Origin: Branchiostoma lanceolatum
Lineage: Eukaryota; Chordata; Leptocardii; Amphioxiformes; Branchiostomatidae
NCBI RefSeq assembly: GCF_035083965.1
Contig: NC_089735.1
Span: forward strand, 6,412,001 to 6,476,000
Length of the DNA: 64,000 nt
Direction of reading: 5' to 3'
In this document: positions 31,859 to 45,615 of the stretch, piece after piece
Position numbering within the stretch: position 1 is the first letter of the stretch
How the letters are laid out: the number at the start of each line of letters is the position of its first letter
Made by a program: the position numbers and the translations under genes
Notes under the pieces: model-generated
Database searches by the model: none
What the model was told of the DNA's origin: nothing
Seen by the model: only the letters and a program-made list of their open reading frames with translations

Positions 31859-32205
31859 GGCCACACTGACTTCATTATATGGATGACATCCAAGCGCGCA
31901 TCAATTTTCGTTTTCACAGAAAAAAATTGACTACTGTAAATCGTTCAAAGAAGCTGCAAAATGAGCCAACATATTCCGTAAATTGCAAAATGACGAATGT
32001 AGAATATCCAAGTCAAAGAAGAAGATGTGAAAGACAAAAATAAAGAATTTCTTGTTCGGTATACCATGTCCTGTGTGTTCGGTCATTTGTGCCACCTTCC
32101 TGATCACTTAGCTTACACAATGAAGGCAACTTCTTTTTGCCCAACTTTTCTTTCTTTTCCTCGCACATTTACATCAGTGTCGTTTTGCCCAGAGGATGTC
32201 ATCCA
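31859..32205. mobile_element. Harbinger-like MITE, right end damaged
   Basis: Starts TTA|GGCCACACTGACTTC and runs through ATGGATGACATCC. The interior matches 49413-49870 (GGTATACCATGT, CTTCCTGA.CACTTAG, CCCAACTTTT). It reaches CAGAGGATGTCATCCATG but lacks the terminal GGCC and flanking duplication seen in the other copy. Confidence 0.55.
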
Positions 32206-33257
32206 TGCACTCGAATCAGCATCAGCTGTACAAGCCTGAGACAGTGCCTGGCATTGCCCTTAACAATACCTGAACTGCATATGTGCACGATACAAGACGT
32301 TAGCTGTACAGACATATAGGTTATGTACCTCAACTAAAGATATACATATACATGTATATGTACGTTATGTTACAAGTCGTCTGAAATTTTCGAAGTTTTA
32401 CTTAGAACTTGACCTATTCCAGTCCGATATATGACCTACTTTCACCAAGGTGCAATACCAGTAGTCTACCAGAGTTCTTGGGTATGATACTTGAAATTTC
32501 TACTGGACTTAACACAAAAGGTTCGAAATCTTGATTTCGGTAAAGCTTGTTTATTGCCCTTTATAATGATATTCCGTTCGTTACGATCGTACACCAGGGC
32601 TACTTTTGTGGGTAGGTCGAGGGAAAATTTTCTCTTCTTCATACTTACGCCAGTTGTTTTTGGTTGATTATCTTTACGTGATATATCACTGCAAACCTTA
32701 CATCGTGTCCTCTCAAATGACACCTCATTTGTTATGACCACGCTTTTGTGCATTGAGAACCATGACTGATTTTGCTGGTGGATTACCCCGAACATTAAAT
32801 GACGTAATCGCCCTGCCAACGTCAGACATTGTATTATGTGACATACTAACATAGTCAGCTCTGGCATTTGACCTTTGATTGTAGGATGGTTCATATCATT
32901 GCAAAGGGTGATAAATATGCTTTCAAATGTTACACAATACTCAACAATTGATAAAGAAATAAAAAATATGATTAATCAAATTTTAAGTTTCCGAACCTTT
33001 GTGCTAAGTGTATTTTTCCAGCGACTCAAGGATTCTGATAGACTACAATCCCAGTACAATAAACCAGTGTAATACATGTATAAGGTATACAGGCCAATGT
33101 TCGGCGCAATAGACGACATCTGTCCGGCAGATGAACCCAGGTCTCAGGGCCGTGCTTTCCGTGTTCTGAGTCCTGTCTGAATGCATGATCTTCGCCTCAT
33201 CGTCCTGGCTGTTGAAAAGCTCAGCAGAACCAAAATGCAGCTGAAAATTTGTGTCAC

Positions 33258-33465
33258 GTCAATTCCACTAGGGCTGCGACCTCGCTGTGACTTAACTCCG
33301 ATTTGACAGCCTGAGTGCTCAACGATTTTCATAGATAAAACACGGATCGTTTTACGCTTTGTATGTTTTGTTGTCTTTTCAGTCATATTTCACAATGATG
33401 TTCCAATCAAGGGTTACACAAATCTGATGTAGGTCGGAGCGAGGTCGCCATCTAGAGGAATGGGG
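33258..33465. repeat. Imperfect inverted repeat flanking about 130 bp
   Basis: TTCCACTAGGGCTGCGACCTCGCTG on the left mirrors the right-hand CGGAGCGAGGTCGCCATCTA followed by GAGGAA, with mismatches. Probably an old MITE; ends not resolved. Confidence 0.4.
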
Positions 33466-33763
33466 GCCTTATTGACAGACTTAACAATACATGGTCTTGT
33501 GAGCTGGTCGAATCGCAACTGTCTTTGTACAGAAATATATAGGGCACATTACCATTGAACAGTTAAGGCATGAAGCCCTATACAGCCTTTCGTATCGCGA
33601 TCCATACATCAAAATTTACATCCTTTTATACCTCAATAATGATTTATTCCCTTTCAATTTGTACTCTTTGTTGTTTCAGAACATCCCGCTGAAGTCCTGA
33701 GCTATCTGCACACAAACTTACAAAAACTTCAAACTTCAAAATGTTCAGGTGACCACGTGTGAT

Positions 33764-36700
33764 TCAGCAGCGTCGCTTAGTTTTAATGTAGACGCTTCTG
33801 TACATGAGTGCCTGCCCGGTCTCGCCTCTGTGTTTCTGGACGTAAACGTCGAACTTATACCTCGTTCCTGGCTTCAGCCCGGATATTCTCTCGATCATCA
33901 CTGATCTGTCCACCGACCCAGGCCGATGATGTCTACATATCACCTTTTCGTCCTTCTTTCGCGTTCGCGGATTTTCGCAAGAGTTCTCCGTGACTTGTTT
34001 CCGTCGGAATACCTTTTTGCTAACAACGCTTTTATACAGACAGTATTTTGACCGCTCGTCGTTGACTAACCAGGCGATAGTTGCTGAGTCACACGTCGTG
34101 AGCTTTTCAAATTGTTTGATTTTCGTGTCGCTCGGCATCTGCGCGTAGGGATACTTTGCGGGGTTGGTCGTGGAGAAGATCTTGAAGGTTGAGGGCCGCT
34201 TGCGCTTGCTGCTGACGGCCACCTGGTAGTCTCCTTCCGTCAGGTTCGTCAGGACAAGGTTCGACAAGGAGCTGACGCGCGACTCCTTAGCCACAACGTC
34301 TCCTTCTCGAGAAATTTTCACACTCACTTCTCCCATGCACGATTGGACAGTTAGCTGAAGGGGCGACTGTGTGTCCCCGACCCTGACGGTGTAGGCTTGA
34401 CCCTTGGACCGTTTGACGGTGGCAGTGGTCACCTTCCCGTCTTTCAAACGGGTTCTCCTCTTGTGCTGCTTGGTCTCCAGTCTTCCTCCGGTGTAAGCAG
34501 AGCTTCGATTGGTCAGAGTGTTCACAACGAAAACATCGTAGAAATATTGCGTTCCCGGCTGTAGACCGGCCACGGTGTAAGCTTTTTTGTCACCAACGCA
34601 CTCAAAAAGGATGTTCTCTTGTGGCGCCATTACCTTGACCGCAGGGAAGACTATCTTGTCGCGGTTACGGCGTTTCTTCCCTCGCCGCTTGAAGCCAAAG
34701 CTTTTGAAATCGAAGTCAAATCCGAATCTGAAAGGCGGTGATGGCATCGGCATGTCGTCCCCGCCGTTTCGCCGTGAATTGACCGCGCACAGGGTCTTCA
34801 AGTTCCGCGCCCTGTTGACTGCAATGCAGTACTTAACCGGTAGGTGAAACTTCGTCTCCGTCGGACTTGGCTTCCAAGACAAAGTTGCCGTGGACTTACT
34901 CACATCTGAAGCTGTTACCTCAGGATCGCCGGGTACCTCCGGGTAAGGCTTGTCGGAGTCCGGCGTGGTCGTGGCGTACATACCGAACAGCGTGTCTGCG
35001 CCTCGTGACGTCACCTGCACCCGGTACATGGCTCGCTGGGAGGCGGGGTTGAAGTAGGACATGGTGTCATGACCGGAGAAGCGTACCACCACAGGACCTG
35101 TCAGACTCGGTCCCCTCCGTCCCTGGTCCTCCATGTGTTCACCTGGAATGGCAGAGTAATGCGGTCAATGACTTGCTTCTAGACATCGGTCTAGTGCTTC
35201 AAACAGTCCTGACAAAGCGATCTTGAAGTGAAGTTCACATACACAACTTCTATGTTTACCCGTGTCTAGCTTTGTCTCAACACATACCACGCACGAGCTG
35301 AAACGTTCAGAAGCCGAACCGACGTCCTGGGGTCAGCCGTTAGTTATGGGCTGTTGATTTGGATGGTGCGAAACAGGAAAACTTTTACATGCGATAAAGG
35401 ATTGCAGTGACCCGCCGTAGCACCTGCTAGAGACGAGACACCCGACACTGCCAACGACCTGGCGGTTTGTACGTAGGCCTGTACTCGGGCTCGACGATTT
35501 TCTGCCAGACGATTTTACAACAAGTCATAATAAGTGTTATCTTACTATTCCAGCTCTATGAGTATTTTTTTAGATAAGAGAAAGCCTACCTGACCCGTCT
35601 GGACTGACAGCCTCTGTGACTTCGTGCTGAGTGACCTTCCACTGGATCTCTGTGTCACAGGGCTCGACTACAATCAGCACAGGGGAACCTTCGTCCTCTA
35701 CAAAGAAATAGTACCTGGACATGGAAATATCAAAATCACATAAGCAATGGAAGGAGCGGCTATTAACATGAACAACTTAGTCCGTGCCGAATCTCTATTG
35801 TATGGTTAGAGGGCCGTACAATAGGACGATGCTTAGGGTACGATGTTTCCTTGCTTCAAGCCTGTAAGCATGCAATGTCTTGATTCCTTCAACCGTAATA
35901 GTATTCAATGCGGAAAAGTAGGGTTACACCAACTTGAACTTAACGTACTAGTATGCCGTTTCCAATTCGTTTGATGAATTAGCTGGTTCACAAGTTTAGC
36001 ATGATCTCGGTGCCTAGTACTTCAGAGCTGCGCTTTCGTTTCTTACATTACGTTTCTTCCTTTGAAGATACAGCTCGCATCATGATATGCCTTTAGACTG
36101 CAAGGAGGCTATGGACAGTTTTGAAGGTTACTAGACTGTCTGTCAAGTCAGACATCACGTGTTGATGGTAACACTGTTACAGTTCAAGGCAGAGGTTTGT
36201 AATTTGTGGCGGACGTAACACAACCTGGTCTGACATTCAACATGTCAACGCCTAAAGCCCCAGCAATATCACGATACTCCGTACCGTAAATCAAAAACGA
36301 GAAGAAAGAATGTTGTAAAACGAGTCTACTCAGCAGATGTTTTTTTTTTTTAGTTTAGTCCACAGCTAATCCTTCATGACCACGTTTTGTCCGACAGGTG
36401 GTACTTCCAACTTGGATATATGTGCCCGTCTACTTTATCTTATCTGCTCAACATTCTATTTGCTTAGTCAATTCGTGATTGTGATGTCAAAATAAACTCC
36501 TGTGGCAAACAATGCTGGGTACTTTGCGGCATATTGTATTAAAAGATGCAAGATATATATATTTTATTAGAAAGAAATCCTATCAAGAAATGAGACTTTA
36601 AGACAGCGTTCAATGTTAAATCACTTACGTTTTTGTCACATCTTCGAAGAGGAAGTTCCGAACCTCCATGCCGTCCGGAAGCACCTTCGTGTTCCACTGG

Positions 36701-36813
36701 TTGGTCTCGGCATTTTTCGCCTGTAGTCGGAAGAGCTGTTCGTCTCGTGTCGGGAGGCGCTGTGCCCAGGTGAGCGCCACGCCGAGCCACACCACCATCA
36801 ACTCACACCTCAT
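33764..36813 (-). CDS. NDNF: Neuron-derived neurotrophic factor (NDNF), secreted
   Basis: Three exons on the minus strand (36813-36629, 35714-35590, 35142-33764) give 562 residues; human NDNF has 568. The protein starts with a signal peptide (MRCELMVVWLGVALTWA), then LPTRDEQLF and PDGMEVRNFLFEDV, which match the vertebrate N terminus. The second exon begins YYFFVEDEGSPV. Exon 3 holds the family core: YATTTPDSDKPYPE, a first FN3-like domain with LSWKPSP, and a C-terminal FN3-like domain beginning CDSATIAWL and ending in a final Cys. NDNF is a secreted glycoprotein acting on neuron survival and migration and on FGF signalling in vertebrates. A basic stretch (KRRGKKRRNRDK, residues about 258-269) interrupts the first domain. 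An acceptor-like GTGCAG 9-14 nt upstream of the ATG suggests a non-coding 5' exon that I cannot place. Confidence 0.95.
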
Positions 36814-39800
36814 GTCTGCAGCGGACCTGCACAATATAAACAGTAATAGTTGGCTGTTTACTATTTTGCAAACAAAACCTTTCTCTTTTCATCGTGGGAA
36901 GTCCCTGTTGACCAAACATTCCGGGGACTATAGCTAAGCAGCAGAAAATAGTAGGACCCGACAAACCGCGACATTGAAGAAAACGATGTTCCTTACGTTA
37001 CAAGTGCATAAAATATTACCTTCATATGCTATAGTGCCCATATCGGGAAAATCGTTTCCTGCATAATGTGACAAAAACTAAGCTTCATGGTACCAAAGTA
37101 CGACTCAGAAACTAAGAAGACGGGCCTTGCACACAGTCGTACATATAACACCAACACAATACAACACACTGGTCCTTGTGCACACATACCTGTGGCATAC
37201 AAGGGCGACACTAGCAACATGTACACAGGCCGTCACAGTGATAAGAATGTAACGGTAGAGAGAACAACGCGACTTCAGAAGATAAGAAATTACCGAACCC
37301 GGTTAAAGTTTCCGCCAAGTACCCAGGGAGGATGATCTTTTAAACTTCTCACGATAGCTTCCTGCCAAACGTCAAAGTCCCAGGGTCAGTTCGAATGAGG
37401 ACACAGACATGAGGCAACAGCGGACGAACGCCAGGACCGCCTGTCGGAATCACCCTTCTGCGTCGTGCCACCCACTAACTGAAGACTTCTAACACAGAAT
37501 GAGCACCTTGCAGCAGACATTGGACAGAAGGTCTGTCTGGAAGTATTCCGTCAGCCCTCCAGCGGCAGGCCTTCAGCCGAACAGGCAGCTGCCTTCACTC
37601 CACCTATCTGAGCACCGACGTTTGCCACCTGGACTCGGGATGAAGCCTTCCAACTGTGCGTTCTTACATCAAGACATCTTTGGGCTTACACCTTCGGATT
37701 ATGTTCCCGTACATCCCATCCTCCATGCTTACTGCGGGACAAAGGTTGGCATGCCCCACACAGTGGACATACATTTCCTGTCAATCAACGAATAAAGCTT
37801 TGCTAAACAGACAGACAGCGCTCTTTCCCTGGGATGGATGTTTATTTATGGACCCTGATGCTTACTGTAGGCTCTGGACAGCTGTGGTGCGTGGGAAATA
37901 CACCAGTGTGTACGAGACAACCAGAAGTCGGCTGTAACAGTCACCCAAGCGGCTCTATTAAAAGAATTAGGCAGTGCCTGATAACAACCACTTAGCCCAG
38001 ATCTTCAAAGATATCCAAGTTTAAGAACATAACCCGTTGTCCTATTTGGCCATTTGTTTATTCCTGTGTAACACGTCTAGCGACAGAACAAGTCAAGCGA
38101 ACTGACATGAAACACAACAACACGTTGGTAGCACCGAAATGTGTATATTTTCATGTCTTGGGCGATGTCAGATCAATGCAGCCGAAAACGTAGTACGCAG
38201 TCTGAGCGACGCGAACGTAGATAGAAGAGACATGGGTGTCTTACTCGGGCAGTTTTGCTCTGGGCTGTGTCAGTTTCTCCAGTTATACCTATATAACGTA
38301 GCGGGTTGTATCTAGTTAAGAAAAAAAAACGATTTTCGCCCCCTAGCAACCTCCATTCACACTGCAGGTAACAAGACTATAAATTAAAGGAAATCATGGC
38401 TGAGCGAGAACTACGCTCTCTGTGTGCTGTTTCCAGCCCCCTATAGAGCAAGTAGAACATTTGCTTGTGTAGAAGGCAAATATGTCCATAGACAATGTTA
38501 CTGTTGCCGACCATACACTAACGCATACTTGACCTCATGATGGCTAAACTCGTGACACACTTCGCTCCTGCACCTCAAATGACATGGGTGACGTGAGAAG
38601 TGACCTGCATCTCAGCGTCGATGAAACTCAGAACATAAACTATTGACTACGCCAGTCCGATTCGCATCAAGATAACGCCATATAGAAAATTCTTAAATGT
38701 AATTTTAGCGATTTATCCGTGTGTGCAAAATCATGAGCTCTGTCTGGATGCTATCCTGGCACGTGATCCTGGTTACGCCCCGGCCGGTTGGCGGAAACAG
38801 TCACAATCGGTGTCGACGGTATATATGACCAGAAAAGCTCCTCCCATGGCAGCACAAAACACACTCTCTACATACATACAAAATATCTTGTTGGAACAAG
38901 TTAGTAGGTATTCATCAGTACAAATTCTACACAATGTGCTTATTGTTTGTTTTTACGCTTGGTTGAAACGAGAACACCTTGCAAATCAGCTAACTTTAGT
39001 GTTGTAGAAAGCGTCGTCAGGACGTTTTGTCAGTCAGAACTAGGCACGGTAACGGGAGGGAGCCTTAGTCCGACAGGTTCCAATATCCGATAAGGTTTTC
39101 AAAAATAATTATTATTATATCATGCATGGGTATGCACATGATAAGGACAACTAGCTATGGACTCATCCTTTCTTTAAAAAGAACCACAGAGTCAGAAATT
39201 GTGTTAGCGTATGCTGTGTTAAATGGAGCATGTCAGCAATTGTTTGGAACAACTCCAGACGTGGTAACGTTTACAATGTCGCACAATCAGGGCTCTTGTA
39301 GATCGCTCTATCGATCGGTAACCTTGATCGCACATGAAAGTGAACAGAGATTGAACATTCGGCCAGTCGTTCCGTTGCCCCGACCACCCCTCAAGAACAA
39401 GAAAACAAACCACACGTCAGGGTAAATCTCGTATAGAAGCCAGGTCAGGTCGGGTCTGAAGGCCGCCCGGCATACGCCCACAGGTACGGACAGACGGGCT
39501 TCTCTGGGGCGTGTACAGTGCAGTGTTGGAACAAAGTCTTGTCGACTGGCTGGTGTCCTGGTCTGATGTTTACCAGGGAACTATCACATGGACAGGCTCG
39601 CTGGGAAAGTCAGATACATGCACGAGAGGATCCTAACCAGTTTGAGGGATCTAACAGTGCATGTTCTCATGCTCGACTGGTGAGCTTCGTGTGTGAACGG
39701 ATAGTGAGAAATGTTTTACAGCGCCACATCGTACTGTGAAACTATGGGCATATCAATATTGCAGATATGAACAAATACAAGACTTAGTACTTCATGGGTT

Positions 39801-42800
39801 CTTCACGTCGACACTGTTGCACGAGTCACTAATCAGACTTGTTTCATTCAGATTCTCAGTAATTATTTCATACATTAAACTCTATCAACCGTTGTAGTTC
39901 GTCAGAGGCGAGTATGAGGCCGCGGAAAACCAGCTAGGATGGCAACCAGGTAACACAGCCGCTGAACTCGCCTCAATATTGAATAAGCCAAGGTTGCATT
40001 TTCTCAATGAATTACGACGTCAACTTCGCTAAGTGACGGAAAAAAACTTAAGACCACATGTGTTGAAGTCACATACACATAGTGCGAAGCCAACAGCAAC
40101 ACACGATAAAATACGACAGATCACAGTACCCACCTTGTAAAGCAGTGCGCCTGGCCTCAACACAAGTTAACCGTACGAGCGCCGACGAAACTAAGGATGA
40201 GATGTCAAAGTCCCAGGACCTTCCTAGTAATTACCAACCCCTCTTGAAGCCGCCAACACTATCTTCTTCACTTCTTCACATGGAGCGCCTGTAAAATGTC
40301 CGAAGCTATCAGGATGTTTTGGCGGTGGGAAACCCAAGGTGCTCACTGTCGAGTAGACTGAAGAGTCACTTGTAAACTACCGCGCACAATCGAGTTTTGA
40401 GCCAACTTGCCAAGCGGCTCTCGGCTACGGAAAATCAAGCTGGTGACATGTATGGGAAAGCCCACAGTCGCAATGGGCCAAGCCAAGCGCAACGACTGGT
40501 CTTTGAACTGGTAAGCGGGACTGTCAGACTGGGCTCTCTAGCCGCTGACGGCTCCCTTAAATTCCCCGGCCTCTTCATGGTCCTTTGGCACCGGCTTACA
40601 GTTTAATCCTCGGTTAACTGCATAGGAACGCTTTGAAAGTTATTGTGTGCAAATGAAGCCTACCGTTCCCATACAATTTCGTTTATAGATGAAATGAAAG
40701 ACCTCTCTATACTGTTCCATACTTGTGAGAGAAGTGTGTCTAGTCCTGCGCCGCAGCTTTGATGTGCTTTACTTGATAGGGCTTCGGGAATCACCCCGTG
40801 ACGTGCCGGTGTCTATATTGGACTGGATACTCCCGAAAACAGAGAACCCTGTCCAGGGCCAGTTGTAAAAGGTAAAACCACATCAGTCACAGCCAGGCCT
40901 TGGGATGTTTTTGTCATCTCTAAGCCCGCCTTGATAAGGAGAACTTAGAGAGGGTGTGTTAGAGGTTGTGTACGCTGTACCATGCTCTTACCATCACACC
41001 TTCGTGTTCCTTTCTTTCATGACTTTGTTGAAGTTACTTTAGTGAGTACACATCCCCCTGGAGAAGTCATCTAAAGATGCGTAAAACCAGTTGGAAAATT
41101 GTTCACTACAAGTACTAGTATAACTCTAAACGGTGTGGCTTAATATTTTTTTACGAAATGTAGATACAAAGAGAGTTCTGACTGACTAATCTTACTTCAG
41201 ATGATATCTTCGCAAGGCTTGTCTTGGCTTGTCCTACAAGCATTAAGCTGTTAAGTGATCTTAAGTGGGCGGTGGAATCTTGGCGCTTAGCACTTGTGTG
41301 TTTTTCTTTATTCTACTCATTCTACATTGGTTTACTGTAGTTGGCATTTGTTTCGCCTTAGTTTTGCTTCCATCATGTTTTAAAAACTTGAGTGCAACTG
41401 CAGCACTACGTGGCCATGGCGATAAAAAGTAAAACAGCCATCCTCTATTGATATGAGGTATAACGACAAGTAACTGCAATTCACGACAAAGTTAAGTTAC
41501 CGTCGATGAAATTGAAACAATATTCACTCTTTGATATGTTGTATTTAGAATTATTAGTAGCACTGGAAGACAAGTAGGTATAGATTGTTAATGCTATCAA
41601 TATGTCAATTTTTGACAACCAGAGAGGTCAAACCGATAAGACACGAATTGTCCTCTTTGCAAAGCAGACAGGAATACATTAGAGAAAGTAAATCCTGGGC
41701 TACAATGTCTCCCCTTCGGCGACTTTACCGATTAATTGATTTGTTACAAGTAAGAGGAGCCTGAGACCTTCCTAAACCTCTCGCACAAACGGAAGTGGAG
41801 GCTTTATCAGTCTTGTTGGGATTAACGGAAAGCTTTGTCACTTGACAAGACCCAGTCTCAGTCATCACTTTCCACTCATATATACAGAAGCACGCTGATC
41901 TTAAACATCGACCTAGTCATCATTCACACGACCAAACTTGCCTGTGGGTTAAAGGTACCGTTATAAAACTCTTACAGTCATTTGCGGTGCGGGGACGGTG
42001 AGTAAGAAGATGATCTTAAGATCTTGCAGACCACGATGTCGATTGAGTTATTGATTTTGCACAAGTTATACCCACTTGTTACTTGGTGGGATCAAAGGTT
42101 GTAGGTTGAATGAACTTGTTTTTCTTTTGTTCAATTCTGGCTATCACAGTGTTTTTGCACCTGATGTATGATCTTCTGTGGCCATTATCTGCTACGTGTA
42201 TTCATGTACTTCATGCATAGGACCACAGGAAGACTAGTCACAGAAATGTCAAGGTAATTGTGGATCCAAATAAAGTCAAAGGTTACGATATGATGCTTTC
42301 CTCACTTCTCCGTCTCTCCGGGAGTCACGTTCTAAAGAAACGTAAAGACTAAATCATCACCTATCTTATCAGTGAGGAAATAAAACCTAAATCATTCCTG
42401 TTCAGATTACCGAAAACTTCCTGATTACCCTCCCCTAATATGGCGGGGGGCATGGGAAGACGTCCTGACTGATATCTAGAGTGCCCCTGCGGTTAACTTA
42501 AGTCTGGACAAAGTAATGAAAAGACGACAGGAGAAGACATTACCCCGCCTCGGAGGAAATGAAGAGTTCGCCTTAAGCCGTTTTAAAGTAAACAACATTA
42601 AGACTTCAGATCAGCAGCGCCAAAAACAACTGGTGTAATCCTATGTTTGAAAATTCGGCAGGGGGCCCGCTGTGTCGGGCAGTGCCCCCGGCCGGCTGCT
42701 TCCCAGGGCCAGACGAGAGTTGTGTGCTGAAGATTAGTGCTACGGGAGTGAAGCTGTTATGTTTTGTCGTCTCGGTCTGGAGGTAACATTACCCTGCTTC

Positions 42801-43832
42801 AGTCGATGCCGGCCGTCACAACTCCACAGCTCAATGCCACCGTGCACTTTGTCCCGGAGAAGGCCGCTGCACATCAACCTCGCCCACAAGTCGGCTAGAC
42901 CAAGTCAACGCCATGCTGGTGTACTTTCTTGTGTCACGATGGACACTTTGGTAGCTGTTACGCCATGTTTTATTGCGTGGTACCCATAAGTTAAGATAAA
43001 ACAGTTTACATTGTCGTCCGAAGAGCCTTTCACCTGTTTGTTTGCCAACGCCTGTGAGTTTTAGAACCGTGAAGCATGACGGGAAATACAACGCGAGGGG
43101 TCAGAACTCTTTCAGCCAACATACCGCCACGCTACTTGTAACAAAACTCACTTTGTGCGCCCTTCCTCTCACAAGACGAAACAAGTCTTGTCTTGCCGAA
43201 GGAAAGACATTTTCTACCGAAACAAGTCCACCGACCCCTGTTTCCGTGTCAACCGGAACCAGACGAAGAAAGGGGAAAGAATTCATCACCGCCACTGGCT
43301 TCAACTGGAACGAGACGGCAGTGGGGATGCATCGTTGAAGGATTTGAAAAAGTACCGACTTTGGGGTAATTGCTCAATGAGCGCGCGTGCACAGGTGCAA
43401 CACACCTCGTGTGTAGACAACAGAGGTCAACTTAAGGGGAGGATGGGACAAGTTTATGGCCTCCTTTATAGGGATGTCCCTAGTAGCAGCCTCACAGTTG
43501 AGCTCCTGGTTCCCGAGTAACTGGGAGATCCCAGATCAAATCATCGGAAGGGCATCTCGGTTGGTGCTGCACCCGTCTTTCGGAAGGGACGTGAATAGGG
43601 GTCTCGTGTTCGAGGAGGTGCCTCGAGCACGTTAAAGGGGAAGGGCTAACAACTCCTCCCTGTAGAAATACACCCTGCTACTGACACTTAACAGGAACTT
43701 GCTGCCCTATGTGTCACTAGGCACAACAGGGGTCTGAACGAAGGAAAAAACAAACAGGTGCAACACGCCGTATGTATAAACAACAGAGGTCAAACTAAGC
43801 GGTGGAGCATTCATCTTATACTCTTTTATCCC
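36814..43832. other. Gene-free stretch upstream of NDNF
   Basis: No exon that I can support on either strand; open frames here are short, lack splice context and match no family I know. The part nearest NDNF (36814-37500) may hold its promoter and a non-coding first exon. Around 43500-43745 is a repeat-like, GA-rich block. Confidence 0.5.
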
Positions 43833-43942
43833 TAGCCTCCGTTGCAGTCCTTTTCCCCGCAGCGTGTTTTTTTTTTCAATTTTTTTTTTGGAAAATTGAA
43901 AAAAAAAACACGCTGCGGGGAAAAGGACTGCAACGGAGGCTA
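43833..43942. mobile_element. 110-bp perfect-hairpin MITE, TAGCCTCC family
   Basis: The left arm starts TAGCCTCCGTTGCAGTCC and is mirrored exactly by a right arm ending GGACTGCAACGGAGGCTA; arms are about 48 bp, with T/A runs at the centre. Flanking TA fits a TA target duplication. The ends match those of the element at 51404-51615. Confidence 0.85.
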
Positions 43943-44832
43943 TTTATCCCAGCAATAAAAAGGAACCCATTCGTGACGATCTGTAATGTTGAAGGCATGC
44001 AAGGTTGAACTCTTTATGAAAGAAGGGAATATCCCAGAAAGGAATCCTCCAATTGTGAGACAATATTATGGCACCATTCCTTCTTATTTTGCTAAGCATG
44101 CAAATCCACCCCTGATCTCCAAGTAAACTAACACTGCTGTCAAATACAATCATTTCGGCCGACATTGAGGTTGTTTCATTACATCTAGAGTTTTCCTACG
44201 TGGACACGCAGTACTACATACTGGCTACGTGACAACACTGGGTGGTCCATATATGGCATGCTGTGTTTATCATTGATGCTGACGCCAGATGATAATGTCC
44301 TAGGTAGATGGCGGTGAAGACAACGTACTTGTGCCAGGATTTGACCAAGAGCTCCTCAGGGACCTGCCTTTTAGGTACAATGTACTAGCATCCACAGCAG
44401 GAGATGAACTGTTAGTAAGATGCAGCCGTAGTAACGTTAGTCATTTTTGGTAAATCTAGAAACCATTGTCATTGCCCGTCAGTGGCCATGCACATGGCCA
44501 ATGATACGCACAACTATGCAGTGGACATATCTGCTGTACATCTTGGCATGAACAAGATGGAAACCTGCTGATGCTATTCTACGTCGCTGTGTGGCGTGAA
44601 TCTGATTCTAATTTCCCGGCATGTCGGAGCCCAGGAGTCCATGGAGAACGAACGACCAGAGCAGACTCGCACATGTGGAAATATTATGTATGCTGTCTTT
44701 ATAACAGCTTCTTCAGCAGGATTTACGACTCTGGCTTTTTTTCAGGCTGATCGGCATATCAGTTCTGCTGCACTCGGTTTCTATTGAACTCAGAGGCTGC
44801 CCACAAAAATCCGAGTGCAATAGAAACTCAAG

Positions 44833-44902
44833 ACCGAATGTCATCAATTATTTGTGTGTAGCTTCAAGTGAAGCTACACACAAATAATTGATGGCATTCG
44901 GT
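44833..44902. repeat. 70-bp near-perfect hairpin
   Basis: ACCGAATGTCATCAATTATT and its continuation to GCTTC are mirrored by GAAGCTACACACAAATAATT and onward to CATTCGGT, with a single mismatch and a 3-4 nt loop. A second inverted pair (GCACTCGG/CCGAGTGC, about 44770 and 44811) flanks it on the left. Confidence 0.7.
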
Positions 44903-45094
44903 GAGTGACAGGGGTTCTCTGGCACTGTCTGGGTGATGAAGAAGAGGCTGAAATTCGATCCCCGGGTTGGCATTAATCATTGCTGACCTAGTTTACAATT
45001 TTCTAGTCCCGAGCCAAGGACCTTTGTCTATACCCTCGCACCCAGCCTTGTTGAATAACGAAGAAGAAGTTGTACAGCTTTGTCCGTACACCTA

Positions 45095-45340
45095 CCAACG
45101 ATCAATGGCGTCTAATGGCCAAGTGACTAGGCTAGATGACTCGAGATCGAGAGGTCACTGGTTTGATTCCTTGTATTTCTGGCTAGACGTTATGTCCTTG
45201 GGAAAGGCACCGACTTTACCCCGGTGTAAAATGGGTACCTGTCTTTGGTTGGGGATGTAAAAGGGGAAGGAGAGGGGTGGACTCCGCCTTCCAATACCGT
45301 GCCCACAGTACAGGCGGACCAATGCTGTACAAGGTTAGAT
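45095..45340 (+). mobile_element. tRNA-derived SINE
   Basis: The head reads like a tRNA gene remnant (GGCCAAGTGACTAGGCTAGA, then a B-box-like GGTTTGATTCC). The body motif TCCTTGGGAAAGGCAC and a TGGGTACCTG block are shared with the copies at 48331 (reverse), 53341 (reverse), 60958 and 61905. Confidence 0.7.
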
Positions 45341-45615
45341 ACCAGGCTAGAACGTACCGGGCCCATCTCTTATGTATGGTATATCAAGATTCTACAGTTC
45401 ATTGTAAAGGTAAACTTTTTCCATTCTCCATTCTTCTGTATTACATGAAGACATCACCATGAAGCTATGAAGAGCAGCGCACTCTGATGGTAAAGGCGAT
45501 TTGCTTCGATGGTGAAAGCGCTTGCGGGAGGAAACGTCTCGGAATGGATGACAGCTGACTGATTCCTCCAATTTTCATTGAGGGGTTTAAACATTTTTCG
45601 ATATGTTTTGTTTTA

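Noticed and set aside
32466-32894. 142-codon minus-strand open frame
   Set aside because: No recognised domain, AT-rich, no splice sites; likely chance.
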